In this document: piece by piece, positions 31,264 to 43,189 of the stretch
How positions within the stretch are numbered: the stretch's first letter is position 1
How the letters are laid out: each line of letters begins with the position of its first letter
Source of the DNA: Zygnema cylindricum
Taxonomy: Eukaryota; Streptophyta; Zygnematophyceae; Zygnematales; Zygnemataceae
Reading direction: 5' to 3'
NCBI GenBank assembly: GCA_037447655.1
Contig: JBBHKE010001322.1
Coordinates: forward strand, 1-64,000
DNA: 64,000 nt
Notes under the pieces: generated by a model
The model's input: the letters and a program-made list of their open reading frames with translations, nothing else
The model's database searches: none
Told to the model about the DNA's origin: nothing
Program-made: the position numbers and the translations under genes

Positions 31264-32627
31264 TACTAATAAATTTATGTTTTTCAAAGTACAGGTTGTA
31301 CTTTTGATGCCGTGCGACAAAGGCACGAAGCATATTTGGAGTCGCACATTGGGATATACCGAAGTTACATCTTCGCCGCAAGTGAAATGATAGAAATATA
31401 ATGTGCCATAGATGTACCAAACGTACGGATTTTCATTTCTTTACGAAAATGCGTTAATTTTTTCAGATTTCGAAATTTTCGTTAATTTCGTATACTTTTT
31501 GTGTACGTAAAAATTATGTACGGACAAAATGTGCGGAATTTTCAAAAAAAGGTTGAAAGTACACCGTGAATCGCTATTAAAGTTAAGAAATCGATACACT
31601 TTGCCATGTTTTTAGGGTAGCCGCGAAAGTGTGTGTCCACATATTCGACGCCTGAACATGTGAGAACAGGTTAGCGCTGTTTTCCTTCGTCTTTATGACT
31701 TAGAATCAAATCTGCATTTGATTCTCCGTGCGACGCACTCAATTTCCACTATCGACGTCATCATATGACACTTATTTTGTACGTCTGTACAAAATAATTA
31801 CAAGCTTTAGTACGGACTGACACATTTCGTACGCTACACTATTTGATAAACCTTCGAAATTTAAAATTAGTAACTAACGCTATTTAAACAGTACCAATAT
31901 TTGAGTACTCTTTTCGGTGCGACGCACTCAATTTTCCATGTCGACGCCATTACCGAAAAAGTTACCATTACCATTACGCCATTACCGGTGAACCGTCTTT
32001 TTGCAATTTTGGTTGTTGGTCAAAATGTAGTGTTTAAAGTGTATTGAGTTTGGAAGTATTAAAGCGGCGCACGTTCACACGTGGCCCGCAATCTTTGATT
32101 TTTTTATTTAGGGAGAACATGGTTTGACGTATTTATCAATCAAAAGAGTATGTGAAAGGAGTAACGAAGGGAGAAGATGAGATCTTGTAATTCCGGTTTT
32201 TTTAACGTGAAATTTACTGTTTAGGAAATGTCTGCCAATGTCTGTTCTATGCGATGTAATGTTTTAAGATTTCAATGCCTCCGCTGTTTTGTGCTTTCTC
32301 TGGTGAACTTGAGTGTCAAATCAATCCTGTGACGTCTCTACTTTTGTTTATGTCTTGTTGGCGTCTTTTGATAGGCGTACGTTTGAAATTTCTTTAAACA
32401 GTAGGCAGTGTTGTCCGAAATCTAAAATTACCTTCAAGAGCATGAGTGAGAGAGAGAGTGAAAAAGTTAATCGTGGAAGAAATCTTTTCAATGAAATTTG
32501 CTTCCATTGGAGTGTGTATTTTACAACTTCCCCTTTCTTGCCTTTATACTTTTCATAATTCTCATCCATCATGAGTTAATCAATTAGAAGTAAATATAGC
32601 CAGAAACATACACAACTCACCTCCTCT
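31264..32627. other. No gene; one dispersed terminal motif
   Basis: No coding domain recognised. A copy of the short-element terminal motif, TACACCGTGAATCGCTATTA, occurs at 31560-31579. Confidence 0.4.
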
Positions 32628-33436
32628 TGCCTCTCTAGCCTACTACCTACTGACTCCTATCTTTTCCTTCCGTCTGTCCTTTTTCTACTTGCCATATTTC
32701 AAATTCTACTAAGTAGAGAAAACCGAAGCGACAGAAGTAATCACATAACAGACGAAAGAAAGTTAAGAATGAAGCCAAATATAACACCAACAAAAACGAG
32801 ATTTTATGAAGCCTGGTATCATTAGACTAGAAAAAAGCACAATTTTTACCTTAAGGTCCTTTGTGACTCCAGTCACTTAAAAGCTTTTGAAACTTGATCG
32901 GATACTTGATAATCCAAAAATAGTTGGCCAGCCAGAAATAAAAAACAAAACTAAAACTATTGGACTCACTCCACCCAAAAAACTCACTTAAACTATAGAG
33001 CAAAAGTGAAAAACAAAAAACCTGCCCCTGGCTGAATCAAATGGCATCCCTTCCTGGGGTAGACTGCTCCCGTATTTTACCATAAAATCCACTATATTGT
33101 GTACTCGAATTTTGTGGTGGTTTGAAGTTTACAAAATCTTTTTATAAAGAATCTCAAAACACCCCCCCTTGAAATGATGAAATGGATGAGTATATGTAGG
33201 GTTTCAAGAATTCTAATTTGGTGGGAGGATGGAGGGGGAGGCATGGGATGGGATGGAAGGACGGCTCTCGCCTCTCTAGCTTACTACCTACTGGCTCCTA
33301 TCTTTTCCCTCGATCTGTCCTCTTTCTACTTGCCATATTAAAAATTTTAATTCTACTAAGCATAGAAAAATGAAGTGACAGAAGTAATCACAGAATAGAA
33401 AAAAGAAAATTAAGAGTGAAAACAAATATCACACCA
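32628..33436 (+). mobile_element. Possible miniature LTR element (TRIM-like)
   Basis: Two diverged direct repeats, 32628-32789 and 33269-33436 (about 165 bp), flank a 480-bp non-coding interior. TGGTATCATTAGAC (32814), similar to the standard plant primer site TGGTATCAGAGC, lies 24 bases after the first repeat, and a purine-rich tract (GGAGGGGGAGGCATGGGATG, from about 33230) lies before the second. Size and layout fit TRIM elements, but the primer site is not adjacent to the repeat and no target duplication is clear. A simple segmental duplication is the alternative. Confidence 0.35.
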
Positions 33437-34183
33437 GTAGACCCGGGAAGAAAATAAAGATCGTTCCAATCGGTCGGCATAAAAGGAAAATGGGAACGAA
33501 ACATCGTTACCAGAAAGCTGTCGGGGGGCTCCAATGATGTAGGCGTAATTCCTAGCTGTTGGATATTCCACTATTTCAGATCCGCGAAGCAATTGCGCAC
33601 ATCGTCAAGTGTCGCGATACTCTCCTCGCGAGGAGAGTTGTACGATACTTGTCATGGTAAGGTCGTGTACCATTGGTACACGTTAAAAAGCAAAAATAAT
33701 ATCCACTTTGAACAAACGATCATAGGCCTACACGTCCTACAGGGCATGTGCCTATATCCTACATGCCATGATCCACCTGCCACGCTGGATGCAGGTTAGC
33801 TGGAAATATCCTTCCACGCTCTGTCTAACATCCACCGATTTTCAAAGTATGTCGCGACCTTCAAAGTTTGCCGCGTTTTTTTGCCATTCCGTTTCGAAAT
33901 TTTGATTTCCATTTTCAAAATCAAAATCTTGCCGCAAACTTTACGTATGAATCATTAACTACCTCCAGTCGTACAGATATTTCTTTCTAACTTTCAATTT
34001 GTAGATTTTTTTAAGATTTTATGAATCTGGACTCTAGCCTATGTGGCGCCAATCATAATTGAGGAATGTTTGTTACTGGCCCGACAAAATGGAATAGTCT
34101 TCCAGTAAACGCTGCCATTAGAATTTTCTGTACATTACTGAAACTGCCTAATGGAATTCTACCCTAAGTCCTACAAATATACA
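33437..34183. other. No recognisable feature
   Basis: AT-rich sequence with short open frames only; no repeat pair, RNA gene or domain recognised. Confidence 0.4.
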
Positions 34184-34388
34184 CTACACCGTGAATCGTT
34201 ATTAGCCTTATGTACGCTATATCGGCACCCCAAAATTTTGACATTGATACCTTAAATATATTGAATTACACTATGTAAGGACGTGGACCATAATCTGCCA
34301 CGTCTCCTACCACTAAATCAGAATGAATGACGCTGATTTTTTCTTTACACTAATAATTTCTATAAGCTAATAACGATTCAAGTTGTAG
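34184..34388. mobile_element. Short inverted-repeat element, copy 3 (MITE-like)
   Basis: Left end CTACACCGTGAATCGTTATT with AGCC; right end GCTAATAACGATTCAAGTTG with TAG, its imperfect reverse complement. The 205-bp size is close to the copies at 6582 and 6892 and the terminal motif is shared, but the interior differs. Its ACGTGGACCATAATCTGCC part resembles sequence near 4515, next to another terminal motif copy. Confidence 0.55.
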
Positions 34389-35089
34389 AGCTCACAATCG
34401 AATGTACGGAGGAACACCAGCCGTACGCATTCTACCAGCTACCTCTGTTAATGCTAGTACACCCAAATAATTTGAGGTATGTCAGAATGAGTAAATCTAC
34501 ACTATTTACTAATACACAAAAAGACAAGCCATTGTTGTTTCAAATATTTAGAAGTACACACCATCTCACAAAATCGTATGTTGAGTCATGCTACGTCGCT
34601 CAACGAGATTCCTTCAATTTCTTCAAAGAATCCAAGGCGTCCAAAAATAATTAATGTGTGATTGACGCGATTCCGTGTTGTCACAAAATCAAAACAAAAT
34701 CCACATGAGTCGTCAAATATCCCACAACTTCGCAAAGTGCATTCACGTCCACTTGCCAAATAAGACGCATCGTACCTGCGGCGTCCTTTTTCATAAATGC
34801 GCATATCGCATTATGTTTCGTACGAGCGACATACTTTTTCAACATTTCAAATATTTTGGATAGAATCGCTTCGCGATCCGCCGTCCATTTCTGACCGCAA
34901 TACGCACCACTCAAATAGTCCCTCACGTCCCTTTAATTTCAATCGTACAACTACTCCCCCAATCCGAAAATCCATCGAACCTCCATTCGTACCACCACAT
35001 TATTTTCGGTAATAATTTAGGCATGAAACATCGCGTGCGCATAAAATTTCGCATACGTGCAATTCTGTGTCCTCCATTGGACTACAGAA
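34389..35089. other. No recognisable feature
   Basis: No domain or repeat boundary recognised; no first exon for the P450 fragment is visible here. Confidence 0.4.
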
Positions 35090-35218
35090 TACAGGAAGCC
35101 TCTAGATAGTGTTTAACTAACCCACTTTAAGCCAGGACCACTTCTGCCCAAGAAGGCAAACTGACAATTTGACTGCACCCCTGTGCAGCCTGGACTCCCT
35201 TGAGTCCGTAGCAAAAAG
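35090..35218 (-). repeat. Copia LTR leader fragment, cut by gap
   Basis: On the minus strand this reads as the leader of an element-2-like LTR: CTTTTTGCTACGGACTC, then hairpins GACTC-AAGG-GAGTC and GGCTGCAC-AGGG-GTGCAGTC (plus-strand 35171-35207). The upstream LTR part would lie in or beyond the N gap. Confidence 0.6.
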
Positions 35219-35228
35219 NNNNNNNNNN
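35219..35228. other. Assembly gap, 10 N
   Basis: Ten undetermined bases. The short round number may be a placeholder for a gap of unknown size. It falls within LTR-like sequence just upstream of the P450 fragment. Confidence 0.99.
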
Positions 35229-35251
35229 AGGAAGCACCTTGAAAGTAACGT

Positions 35252-35411
35252 GACGAAGTCTGTCCCTAGCTAACTGTCGCACACTGCAATGAAAGTTCCA
35301 CGAAGGAAGGTGCACGCGCTTCTTCCTTCGAAACGACTAACTCCAAAAGTTGACTTTACACGTGTCGCTTCACGAACAAACCTGCACGCAAAATCAAACA
35401 CCTGCGCACGC
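35252..35411. repeat. 160-bp repeat, almost identical to 31104-31263
   Basis: By eye only one or two differences over 160 bases (for example CACACTGC here and CACATTGC there). A more diverged copy is in the LTR at 46450-46563. The downstream sequences differ completely. Confidence 0.85.
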
Positions 35412-35425
35412 AAAACAAAAGTCAC

Positions 35426-35571
35426 GCGAAACGAAATCGTACATTTTGTTCGCTGACTCATCAAATATTGACGCGAAACGAAGTCGTACGTTTCGGCGCC
35501 AAACAACATTTACTCCGAAGGTACCAAACTCGAAAAGTACATGTAGGTGCGAAACGAGGTCGTACGTTTCG
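35426..35571. repeat. Three copies of a GCGAAACGAAGTCGTACG motif
   Basis: Copies at 35426, 35473 and 35549, each about 23 bp. The second and third contain the inverted repeat CGAAACG / CGTTTCG with an 8-base loop that includes GTCGTA. They lie 100-240 bp upstream of the P450 fragment. Confidence 0.75.
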
Positions 35572-35662
35572 CTGCCAAACCAATATATAAGTGACGTCCG
35601 AATCAAACCGTCACAAATCCAATCGTGCGAAGTACTCGCACGAAACATCTCCATTTGAATAA

Positions 35663-36673
35663 GTACACGCGAAGCGTCACTTCGCGCGATTCAACAATGA
35701 ATCTAACATTGAAAACCTTGGAGGAATAAGTGTTTCCGATGTTGTGCCGGTTTTACGCCCATTTGATTTCGACGGAGTTCTCGCGACTGCTCGAAGATTA
35801 CACCGAGAACTTGCCAATTTTTTTTCCATCCCGATTAAAGAACACGAAAAAAGATTAGAGGATGCAAAACTGAATAATGGGGGGGAAATTCCGACACCGA
35901 AAGATTTTTGCGATGCTCTTTTGTTGGCTCGAGAAAAGGAACCTTTCGACCTCGAGATGATTTCATTAATTATGCAAGATATCGTTGTGGGAGGATCGGA
36001 TACTTCTGCAGTTTCTGTAGAATGGGCGATGTTGGAGTTGATTCTGAATCCCGAAAAATTGGCACGACTGCAAAAAGAAGTTGATGGCGTTTTTAATGCT
36101 CAAATTTTCGAAAACACCGGAAATACTCAAAATCCGTCAGAGAATTCTCCGGATCCCGAAACTCGACTCCTAGAACTTCCTTATCTTAAATCGGTTGTAA
36201 AAGAGACTTTCCGTCTGCATCCGGCGGTCCCATTGCTTATTCCAAATGCGACAACCGAGCCGGTCAAACTCGGTAAAGGAAAGTACCAAGTGCCAGCCGG
36301 CACGATGGTCCACATTAATGCCTGGGTCATTTCGCATGACAAGCGGTTCTAGAATGACCCTTTCGAATTGAAACCGGAGAGATTTTTGGAAGATAATGGC
36401 GAATTGAAAATGAATCTCGATTTTCGGGGAAATAATTTTAGCTTTTTGACTTTTGGATCAGGAAGGAGGATGTGTCCCGGGTTGAATATCGGGAATGCGA
36501 TGGTTTCTATTATGATCGCATTCCTGGTACATAAATTTGATTGGTCTCCAGGAGTCGAAAAAATTGATAAAACGGAAAAAATGGCGCTTTCTGTTTCACC
36601 ACTAAAACCTCTGGAAGCCATCGCTGTACCGCGAAATTTAAAATTTCTGGAATTTCTGGAGCTTTTTTTCTGA
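35663..36673 (+). pseudogene. Cytochrome P450 C-terminal half, amber-interrupted
   Basis: The frame is open from 35663; similarity to plant CYP71-clan P450s starts near 35711 (ENLGGISVSDVVPVLRPFDF). It contains the I-helix oxygen-binding motif GGSDTS (about 35993-36010), the K-helix ETFR (36203-36214), PERF (about 36374-36385) and the haem-binding FGSGRRMCPG (36452-36481, Cys codon 36473). A TAG at 36350-36352 stands where families have Trp or another residue before NDP; the frame continues unchanged to TGA at 36671. About 320 codons remain of a normal length near 500; the membrane anchor and N-terminal half are missing, replaced by LTR-like sequence and a gap. No intron interrupts it, so it may be the last exon of a gene or a transposon-captured fragment. 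Such enzymes are ER-bound monooxygenases; the substrate cannot be inferred. Confidence 0.85.
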
Positions 36674-37429
36674 ACGTATATATATACATTTTTATTTTTT
36701 TTCGGGTGTCGCTGTATCGAGAAAACGAAGATTTTTTTTAAAAAACGACCCAGATAGCTTCAGTTTTTTTTTTCTCAAGTTTCAAGGGTGAAATAGTGAA
36801 AGGATTTTAATGAAATGCAATTTGTCTTCTTCTCAGTTGATTTCTGCGTTTTTTTTGTTTTTTTTGTTTTTTGTTTTTATTAGTATTTTTTGTTTATGTT
36901 AGACACAGGAGAGAGAGGGATTGGGAGATTTCAAATATGGAGAGATAGGACGGACTGGTAAAAAGTTGCCCCCAAAGGAGAGGGGAAAATGTGTTATATG
37001 CACGATATATGCACGATAAAAAAATACACCGAGGCATTTGTGTTTTTATTTTCTGGGACACATTTTTAGTTATAAAGTAAATGCTTTAGTTTCTATATAC
37101 GAAAAAATTATGTGTATGTTGATAATCATTTTCATTAATTCGTACTGTGTGTTAGAGAAAATGAGATTTTCGATTTTGTGGCTTATTTTGCGAAAACATA
37201 CGTGTGTTCTTTATTGAAAGTTTTGGACATTTTAGAATCTTAAGAATTACGATTATCAATTTTTTTATCGGATTTTATTTGTTGCAACTCCCAGGGAAGA
37301 ACTCTTCGTGTTTTGTCTTCTTAACTCCCGCTACAGGTTGAAGCAAGCACCTCATGCATAAAATCGCCTTCTGGAAACTGTCGTTCTTGGCAAAAATTCC
37401 GGAAGGTTGATGATGATTTTAATTTTGGC
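36674..37429. other. AT-rich region downstream of P450; no gene
   Basis: T-rich runs (TTTTTTGTTTTTTTTG type, about 36840-36890) follow the P450 stop and may include its 3' untranslated sequence. No other feature is visible up to the truncated copia at 37430. Confidence 0.5.
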
Positions 37430-40400
37430 TTCATATACTAGGAAAGTATGATGATAGGAGCTCTATGCGAAAAAAGGTTTTGGGGGATAGTGAGTGGACG
37501 ATTAGGGCGCCCATCAAGTCTTGGAATCCGTCCAGGTTTGAAGGAACCAGATTCACAAAGAAAGCAGGTCCATCTTCAACGGAGGAGACAAAGCAAGGAG
37601 AGGTGGTGGACAAAGGAGCGGAGAAGGAGACGACCACACCAATAGCAACTGGTTCAGCATTCATGTCACCTATTCTGAGGAACGAAGAGAATGATACTCA
37701 AACCTGGGACTTCAACAATATGGCGGCAAAGCACTTCATCCTACGCCATCTTACTCAAGGACTTGCATGTCCTCATTTGCAGGTAGAAAGGGCATCCGAT
37801 CTGTGGATGGCTCTCATAGAGGTTTTCCGAAGTGGTACAATTCAGCAACAACAGTTGGCTGATCAGAAAGTTAAGGAATATGTATACAAAGGGGGTAAGA
37901 TGTTGGATTCTTGAAATGAGCTTGCTACACTCATCATGGAGCTAGAGAGTGCGGGAAAAGATTTTAGTGAATAAGAAAAGGTTAACTGTTTACTGATGAG
38001 GTTACCCGATGAGTTCGAGAACATAGTCAACCGTGTGCAAGACTTGCCGGACTCAAGGTGGATATGGAACTCAGTCGTAGGGATGATTCTCGTTCGGGAG
38101 AGTACGATTAAGATCCAAAGGGGAGGAAAGAGTGGCAAGCCTTGGCAGCTACAACGGATTCGAGGAACAAGGATTCGCGAAGACCAGTCGGAAACTATGG
38201 GGGGAGGGAGCAGAAAAATTAGACCAACGAGTTTGGACCAAGGGCTCCCAAAGGTTTATGTCATTTTTGTAAGAAACCGAGGCACTATATGGCAGAGTGC
38301 ACTAAGCTAACCGAGCTTCGATTAAAAGAGGGGCAGACTGGTGGAACCCCGAGAAGAAAGAAAAAGGCCCTTGTGACACAGGTGCATGAGGCAGAATCCG
38401 AGAACGAGGACGATGAGCTCTTATTGGATGAGGAGTTGGAGGCAAAAAACAAGGTCGAAATTCCACAAAGGCAGAATTGTGCTTACGGTGGATTGAAAGG
38501 TGAAGCAGGCTTCATTATAGATTCAGGTGCCTCCATGCACATGTGTAAGGATAAGCACCTGTTCACTAAGATAAGAAAGATTCCCTCCGTAGAGATAGAG
38601 TACGGGGATGGGAGGATAGTCACTACTACTCTTATAGGATCGGTAGATCTGAAAGTGGTAGTAGAAGGAAAGACATCTATAGTAACATTCTCCGATGTAT
38701 TGTTTATTCCGGAGCTGAACAAAAACCTCATCTCTACATCTGTATTAGATGATAAAGGTTTTTTCACTAGCACTAAGGAAAGAGTCTTTACTGCTAGTTT
38801 TGAGGAGGAAGTTTATTTCACCGCTGAAAAAGGTAGCCAATGGATGTTTAGGCTGATTTTAAGCAATGAAAAAAACAAACTTTATTTTGCTGGTGTTCAT
38901 GATATTATGATGTGGCATAAGAGGCTTGGGCATGTTAATCTAGATAAGTTAAGAGAGATGAAAAAGATGGGAGTGGTGGAAGGGATTCAGTTCAGTGAGA
39001 GTGATAATATAAGTGATTGTAGTGGATGTGCTCAAGGTAAAGCACACATATTACCCTTTCCTAAAACAACCACTATAAGGGAGAAAAAATTCTAGATCTA
39101 GTACACACAGATATTTGGGGACCGGCTAAAGTGCCCTCACCGGGGGGGTAGAGATTTATGATGACTATCACTGATGATTGGCCTCGGTATTCCCAGGTGT
39201 ATTTTTTGAAAAACAAGTCAGAAGCTCAGGATTGTTTTAGACAATATATAGCATGGAGCGAAAAACTCCATAAAACTCCAATTAAGAGAGTAAGGAGTGA
39301 CAATGGTGGAGAGTATACTTCTAACCAGTTTGAGAATTTTATGAGGGAAGATGGAGTCCAAGACCAAAAGACAGTTCCAGAAAACCCGGAATAGAATGGG
39401 GTAGCTGAAAGGTTAAATAGAACACTATGTGATAGTGCTAGAAGTATGTTGTCAGATAAAAAGATAGGAAAAAGGTTTTGGGCAGAAGCAATGAACTGTG
39501 CAAATTACCTCAAAAATAGAGTTCTTACTTCAGCTATAAAAGATCAAACACCTTATGAGAGAGGGACAAGCCGGAAACCACACAAATCTCACTTAATGGT
39601 TTTGGGCAGTCAAGTATTGAGTCTAGATACAGATTGATCTAATTGGAAGCTAGATCCTAAAGGAAAACCGCGATACTTGTTAGGATATGATGAGAATGTT
39701 AAAGGATATAGAGTTTATGATCTAAAAAGGGAAGATATAATCTTAGTAAAGCATCTAGTAGTTATGGATGAAGGAAAGTCTGTGGATCTCTTCAAGTATA
39801 CAAAGTCAGTAACAATCAGATTTGAGTCAGAAAATTCCAATGACTTTGAGCTTCCTAACTCTAGAGGTTTTAGAGAAGATGACATTCTTGTAGGTACAAA
39901 TCAGACCGAAAATGACTCGACTGTGGAAACTCCAGTTACAACTCTACCGGAAGCAGAAGACGTGGTGGAAATTGATTCTAAATCAAGGGATAGGGGAGAA
40001 GCCGAGATCGTTCGAAAGAATCTAAGCGAACCATCTATTCTGACCTCAAATTTTGAGGGAGGAAGGAGAAGTAGCAAAAGATTGCAAGAAAAACAGGTTA
40101 ACAACAAGGTAACAAAACTTTCTCATCAAGATGAACCTCGCACTTATGGAGAGGCGATGACTTGTCCAGAAAGAAATCGATGAAAGACAGCCATCAATGA
40201 GGAGATGGCCTCAATTATGGCAGTCGATACTTGGGAGCTGCTGGATTGTCCACCTAACCGAAAACCAATCGGTTGTAAGTGGGTTTTCAAATTAAAACTG
40301 AATCGAGATAACACAATCGAGCGCTACAAGGCCCGATTAGTGGCAAAGGGATTTACACAAAAGGAGGGAATTGACTACGAGGAAACCTTTGCCCCAGTCG

Positions 40401-41713
40401 TCAGATTTTCCCTCCGTCCACATACTTCTCAGCCTGGCACCAGCGGAAGACATAGAAGTGCACCTGATTGACATCAAGACAACCTTTTTGCATGGAGAAT
40501 TGGAAGAGGAGATCTTCATGCGACAACCCGAAGGATTTTTGGAGGAAGGAGAGAAGAGTAAAGTATGCCTGCTGATTAAATCTCTTTATGTTTTGAAACA
40601 GGCGCCTCGACAATGGAATAAGAAGCTTGATGAGTTTCTTACAAGTCCGGGATATATCCGCATCAGCTCAGATCACTCAATCTATGTTTTTGAAGATGAG
40701 GAAGGTTTTATGTTTATTGCAATTTATGTTGATGATTTGCTTGTTTTAAGTAAATCAATGGAAAAAATTAATAAACTGAAAATCGATCTTAGGGGGAGAT
40801 TTGAAATGAAGAATATGGGGGAAGCAAAATATATTTTGGGAATTCAAGTAGAAAGAGACCGAAAAAGAAAGATTATAAGATTGACTCAAAAAGAAGCAAT
40901 AGGGAACATGCTTGAAAAATTTCAGATGGATAAAGCTAATAGTTGTACAACTCCAATGGAGTTGAAGAAGGGAAGTGAGGAGAGTGATGAAGGAGTCATA
41001 GTCTTAGACGAGGAATTATCTACTGAAGAACAAAAGTTCATGCAGACTATTCCTTATAGGCAAGTAGTGGGAAGTCTAATCTATTTTATGAATTGTACCA
41101 GGCCGGATTTAGCAGCAGCTGTAGGATTGCTGAGTAGAAGTCTAAATGCTCCCACTAAGAGGGATTGGGAGGCAGTTAAGAGAGTCCTTAGATATTTGAT
41201 AAGAATTAGGGATATATGGTTGCATTTAAGTGGGGAGAATACTGACATCACTACTTGGAGTGATGCCAGTTATGGTGATGCTCCGATGAGGAGATGTACT
41301 TCTGGATATGTATTATATGTGGGTGATGGGGCTTGCTGTTGGAGTAGCAAACAACAAAAAGTTATTGCTCAGTCCACCATGGAGGCTGAGTATATGGCCT
41401 CTTGTTCTGCTTTAAAAGAATTAATGTGGGTCAAGTGTTTGCTTGGTGAGCTTGGTCACCTTAACAGAGGTGTGTAGAATTTTTTTGTGATAATCAAGCA
41501 GCAATCGCTATTTCTGCCAATCCTAAACATCATTTTAAGCCAAACAAATGGACATTAGACTTAGCTTTGTTAGAGAGAAAATAGAAAAAAAAATAATCAG
41601 TTTAGAGTACCGACCAGATAGTGAGATGGTAGCACATATGATGACCAAACCTGTGCCTTCCCCTAAGCTAATTTTCTGCAAGGAGAAGAGTGGTCTGAAA
41701 TTAAAGATTGACT
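37430..41713 (+). pseudogene. gag-pol: Element 4 gag-pol, broken
   Basis: Gag: GSAFMSPILRNEENDTQTWD and AAKHFILRHLTQGL, with stops near 37912 and 37972 and a later frame change. Pol starts in frame from 38289: protease site DSGASMHMCKD, integrase zinc finger WHKRLGHVNLDKL and CSGCAQGKAH. Frameshifts and stops follow near 39090, 39392 (Gln lost in the ENPEQNG motif) and 39636, and a further stop near 40183. Reverse transcriptase is open from 40371 with YVDD at about 40727. RNase H is broken near 41477 by a stop and small deletion. It is more decayed than element 3. Confidence 0.85.
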
Positions 41714-41728
41714 AAAAAATAAAGGGAG

Positions 41729-42794
41729 TGTAGAAATTAATGGTCCGTTTTTAAGTATTTTCTAGGTCTAAATAGAAATATAGAAAGATACCGAGGCAAT
41801 CTATCTCTAAATTCTCTCTCCCACTCTCAAACTTGTCGCAGTCACTGAGAAATTGGAGAGGAAGCTAGAGCCATGGCTACCTAGGCTCTCCAAAGGTTTA
41901 CGGGAAATATATTAGTTTATTTACCGTTAGGGGTTTATTTACTAAAAGGATATATGTTGCATCCAGGATTTGATCTTGGTACCTGTTGGACGGTGAGCAA
42001 CCGCTAGCCGGTAGCCTTATCTGTTAAGTCTAAAATCAGTGATACATAGTATATGGTTTGATATTTACTTAAACGTTATCACGTAGGATAATTCATTTAA
42101 CCGAAACTCTTTACACGATACATAGATCCAGGAATGTAAAAGTACGAATCAAGGTACGGACAAGAAACATGTACCGCGCATTTGTTTCAATAGCGAAACA
42201 AATACCGGGCAGGTATTTATTACAACTAGGATTAAATGTGCATTTAATCGGACGACCGGAATGAATGCGGAGATCGCGGAAGAGGATTTCGGCGGTTTTT
42301 GGTCATCGCCACATCAAATGACACGTGGCAGAATAACATTGGATCGCAGCATCTCCGAGGATTAAGGGAGCAAATCCGTATATATCACGTGTCGACATTT
42401 AGAGCATGTCGTACAGTATCCGTACATAAAGTACACCGGCAGCTGTACTTTTGTGTACGGAAGTGTAATATGATTGGCTCCGTACATCATTAGATAGAGT
42501 CTGCGAGAGAGATAGGACTTAGAAAAATTAGTAGATAGGACCCTCTCTCCCAGAGAGCTTCTGTACAAAAGGTCAACTTTGACCCTCCATAACTTAGTGC
42601 TCAGAGGAGCAAATTCAAAGATTCTTTTTGTTATCGACTCAAGGGAGTCTTGCCTTCACAGGGGTGAAGGTGGTGAGAGTTTTTGTCTGCCAGGGTGGAA
42701 GCTGTTCTTTTTGAAACACAAAGGGGTTAGGGTTATCTTAGAGGCTTCTTCGAAGTTGTCTATTCTGAGGACTTATGGAGGTCTCAGAGTTTCA
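41729..42794 (+). repeat. 3' LTR of element 4 (1,066 bp)
   Basis: TGTAGAAATTAATGG to GAGTTTCA, preceded by a variant polypurine tract AATAAAGGGAG. Contains leader hairpins GACTC-AAGG-GAGTC (42636-42649) and the perfect CCTTCAC-AGGG-GTGAAGG (42653-42670). Very similar to the solo LTR at 59937-60985. Confidence 0.9.
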
Positions 42795-42967
42795 GGGGCT
42801 CTGTATGGTGCCTTGCTTGGCTCAATTGCTTCAGCCTCTACTAACTCTGAAAGTTGTCTCTTGAGTTTGTCCATCTCAGTGTAACTCATTTTACACATCT
42901 TGTTGGCTGGGGGCACTGCTCCCGAAACAAGCTCGATCTTGTTGTCTACGTTGCATTTCGGAGGCAA
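42795..42967 (-). pseudogene. pol: Gypsy reverse transcriptase N-terminal fragment
   Basis: Minus-strand frame reads NVDNKIELVSGAVPPANK and SELVEAEAIEPSKAPYRAP, the typical start of Ty3/gypsy reverse transcriptase (DHxIxLxPGAxPP ... IxPSxSPYxSP). It ends at the junction with the copia LTR, so the catalytic YxDD region is lost. Confidence 0.85.
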
Positions 42968-43189
42968 ACCTTCCGGGAGTTATGGGGGGAAACATCAGCA
43001 TACTCGTCGAGAAGCTTTGTCACGACTTCCAGGCCTCAACGGAAGCCTTTCGTGCGGTGTTCTTCCTATGGAGCCGAAGTTGGGATCCCTTTTTGCCCAC
43101 TCCTCCGGAATTCCCTCCTTGACTTCCTCCACGGGTTGTACGTCTGCCATTCTAATTGTTTCCCCTTTTTTGAGCGCCCTTTAAAGCTG

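Larger units (their letters stand above)
37430..42794 (+). mobile_element. Ty1/copia element 4, lacking 5' LTR
   Basis: Starts abruptly inside gag at sequence equal to position 19377 of element 3, so the 5' LTR, primer site and first about 16 gag codons are missing. The rest of gag, pol, polypurine tract and a complete 3' LTR (41729-42794) follow. It is the same subfamily as element 3 and the solo LTR at 59937. On the right it abuts minus-strand gypsy sequence. Confidence 0.9.

Noticed and set aside
35663-36673. Functional P450 gene
   Set aside because: N-terminal half and membrane anchor absent, and an in-frame TAG precedes the haem-binding loop.
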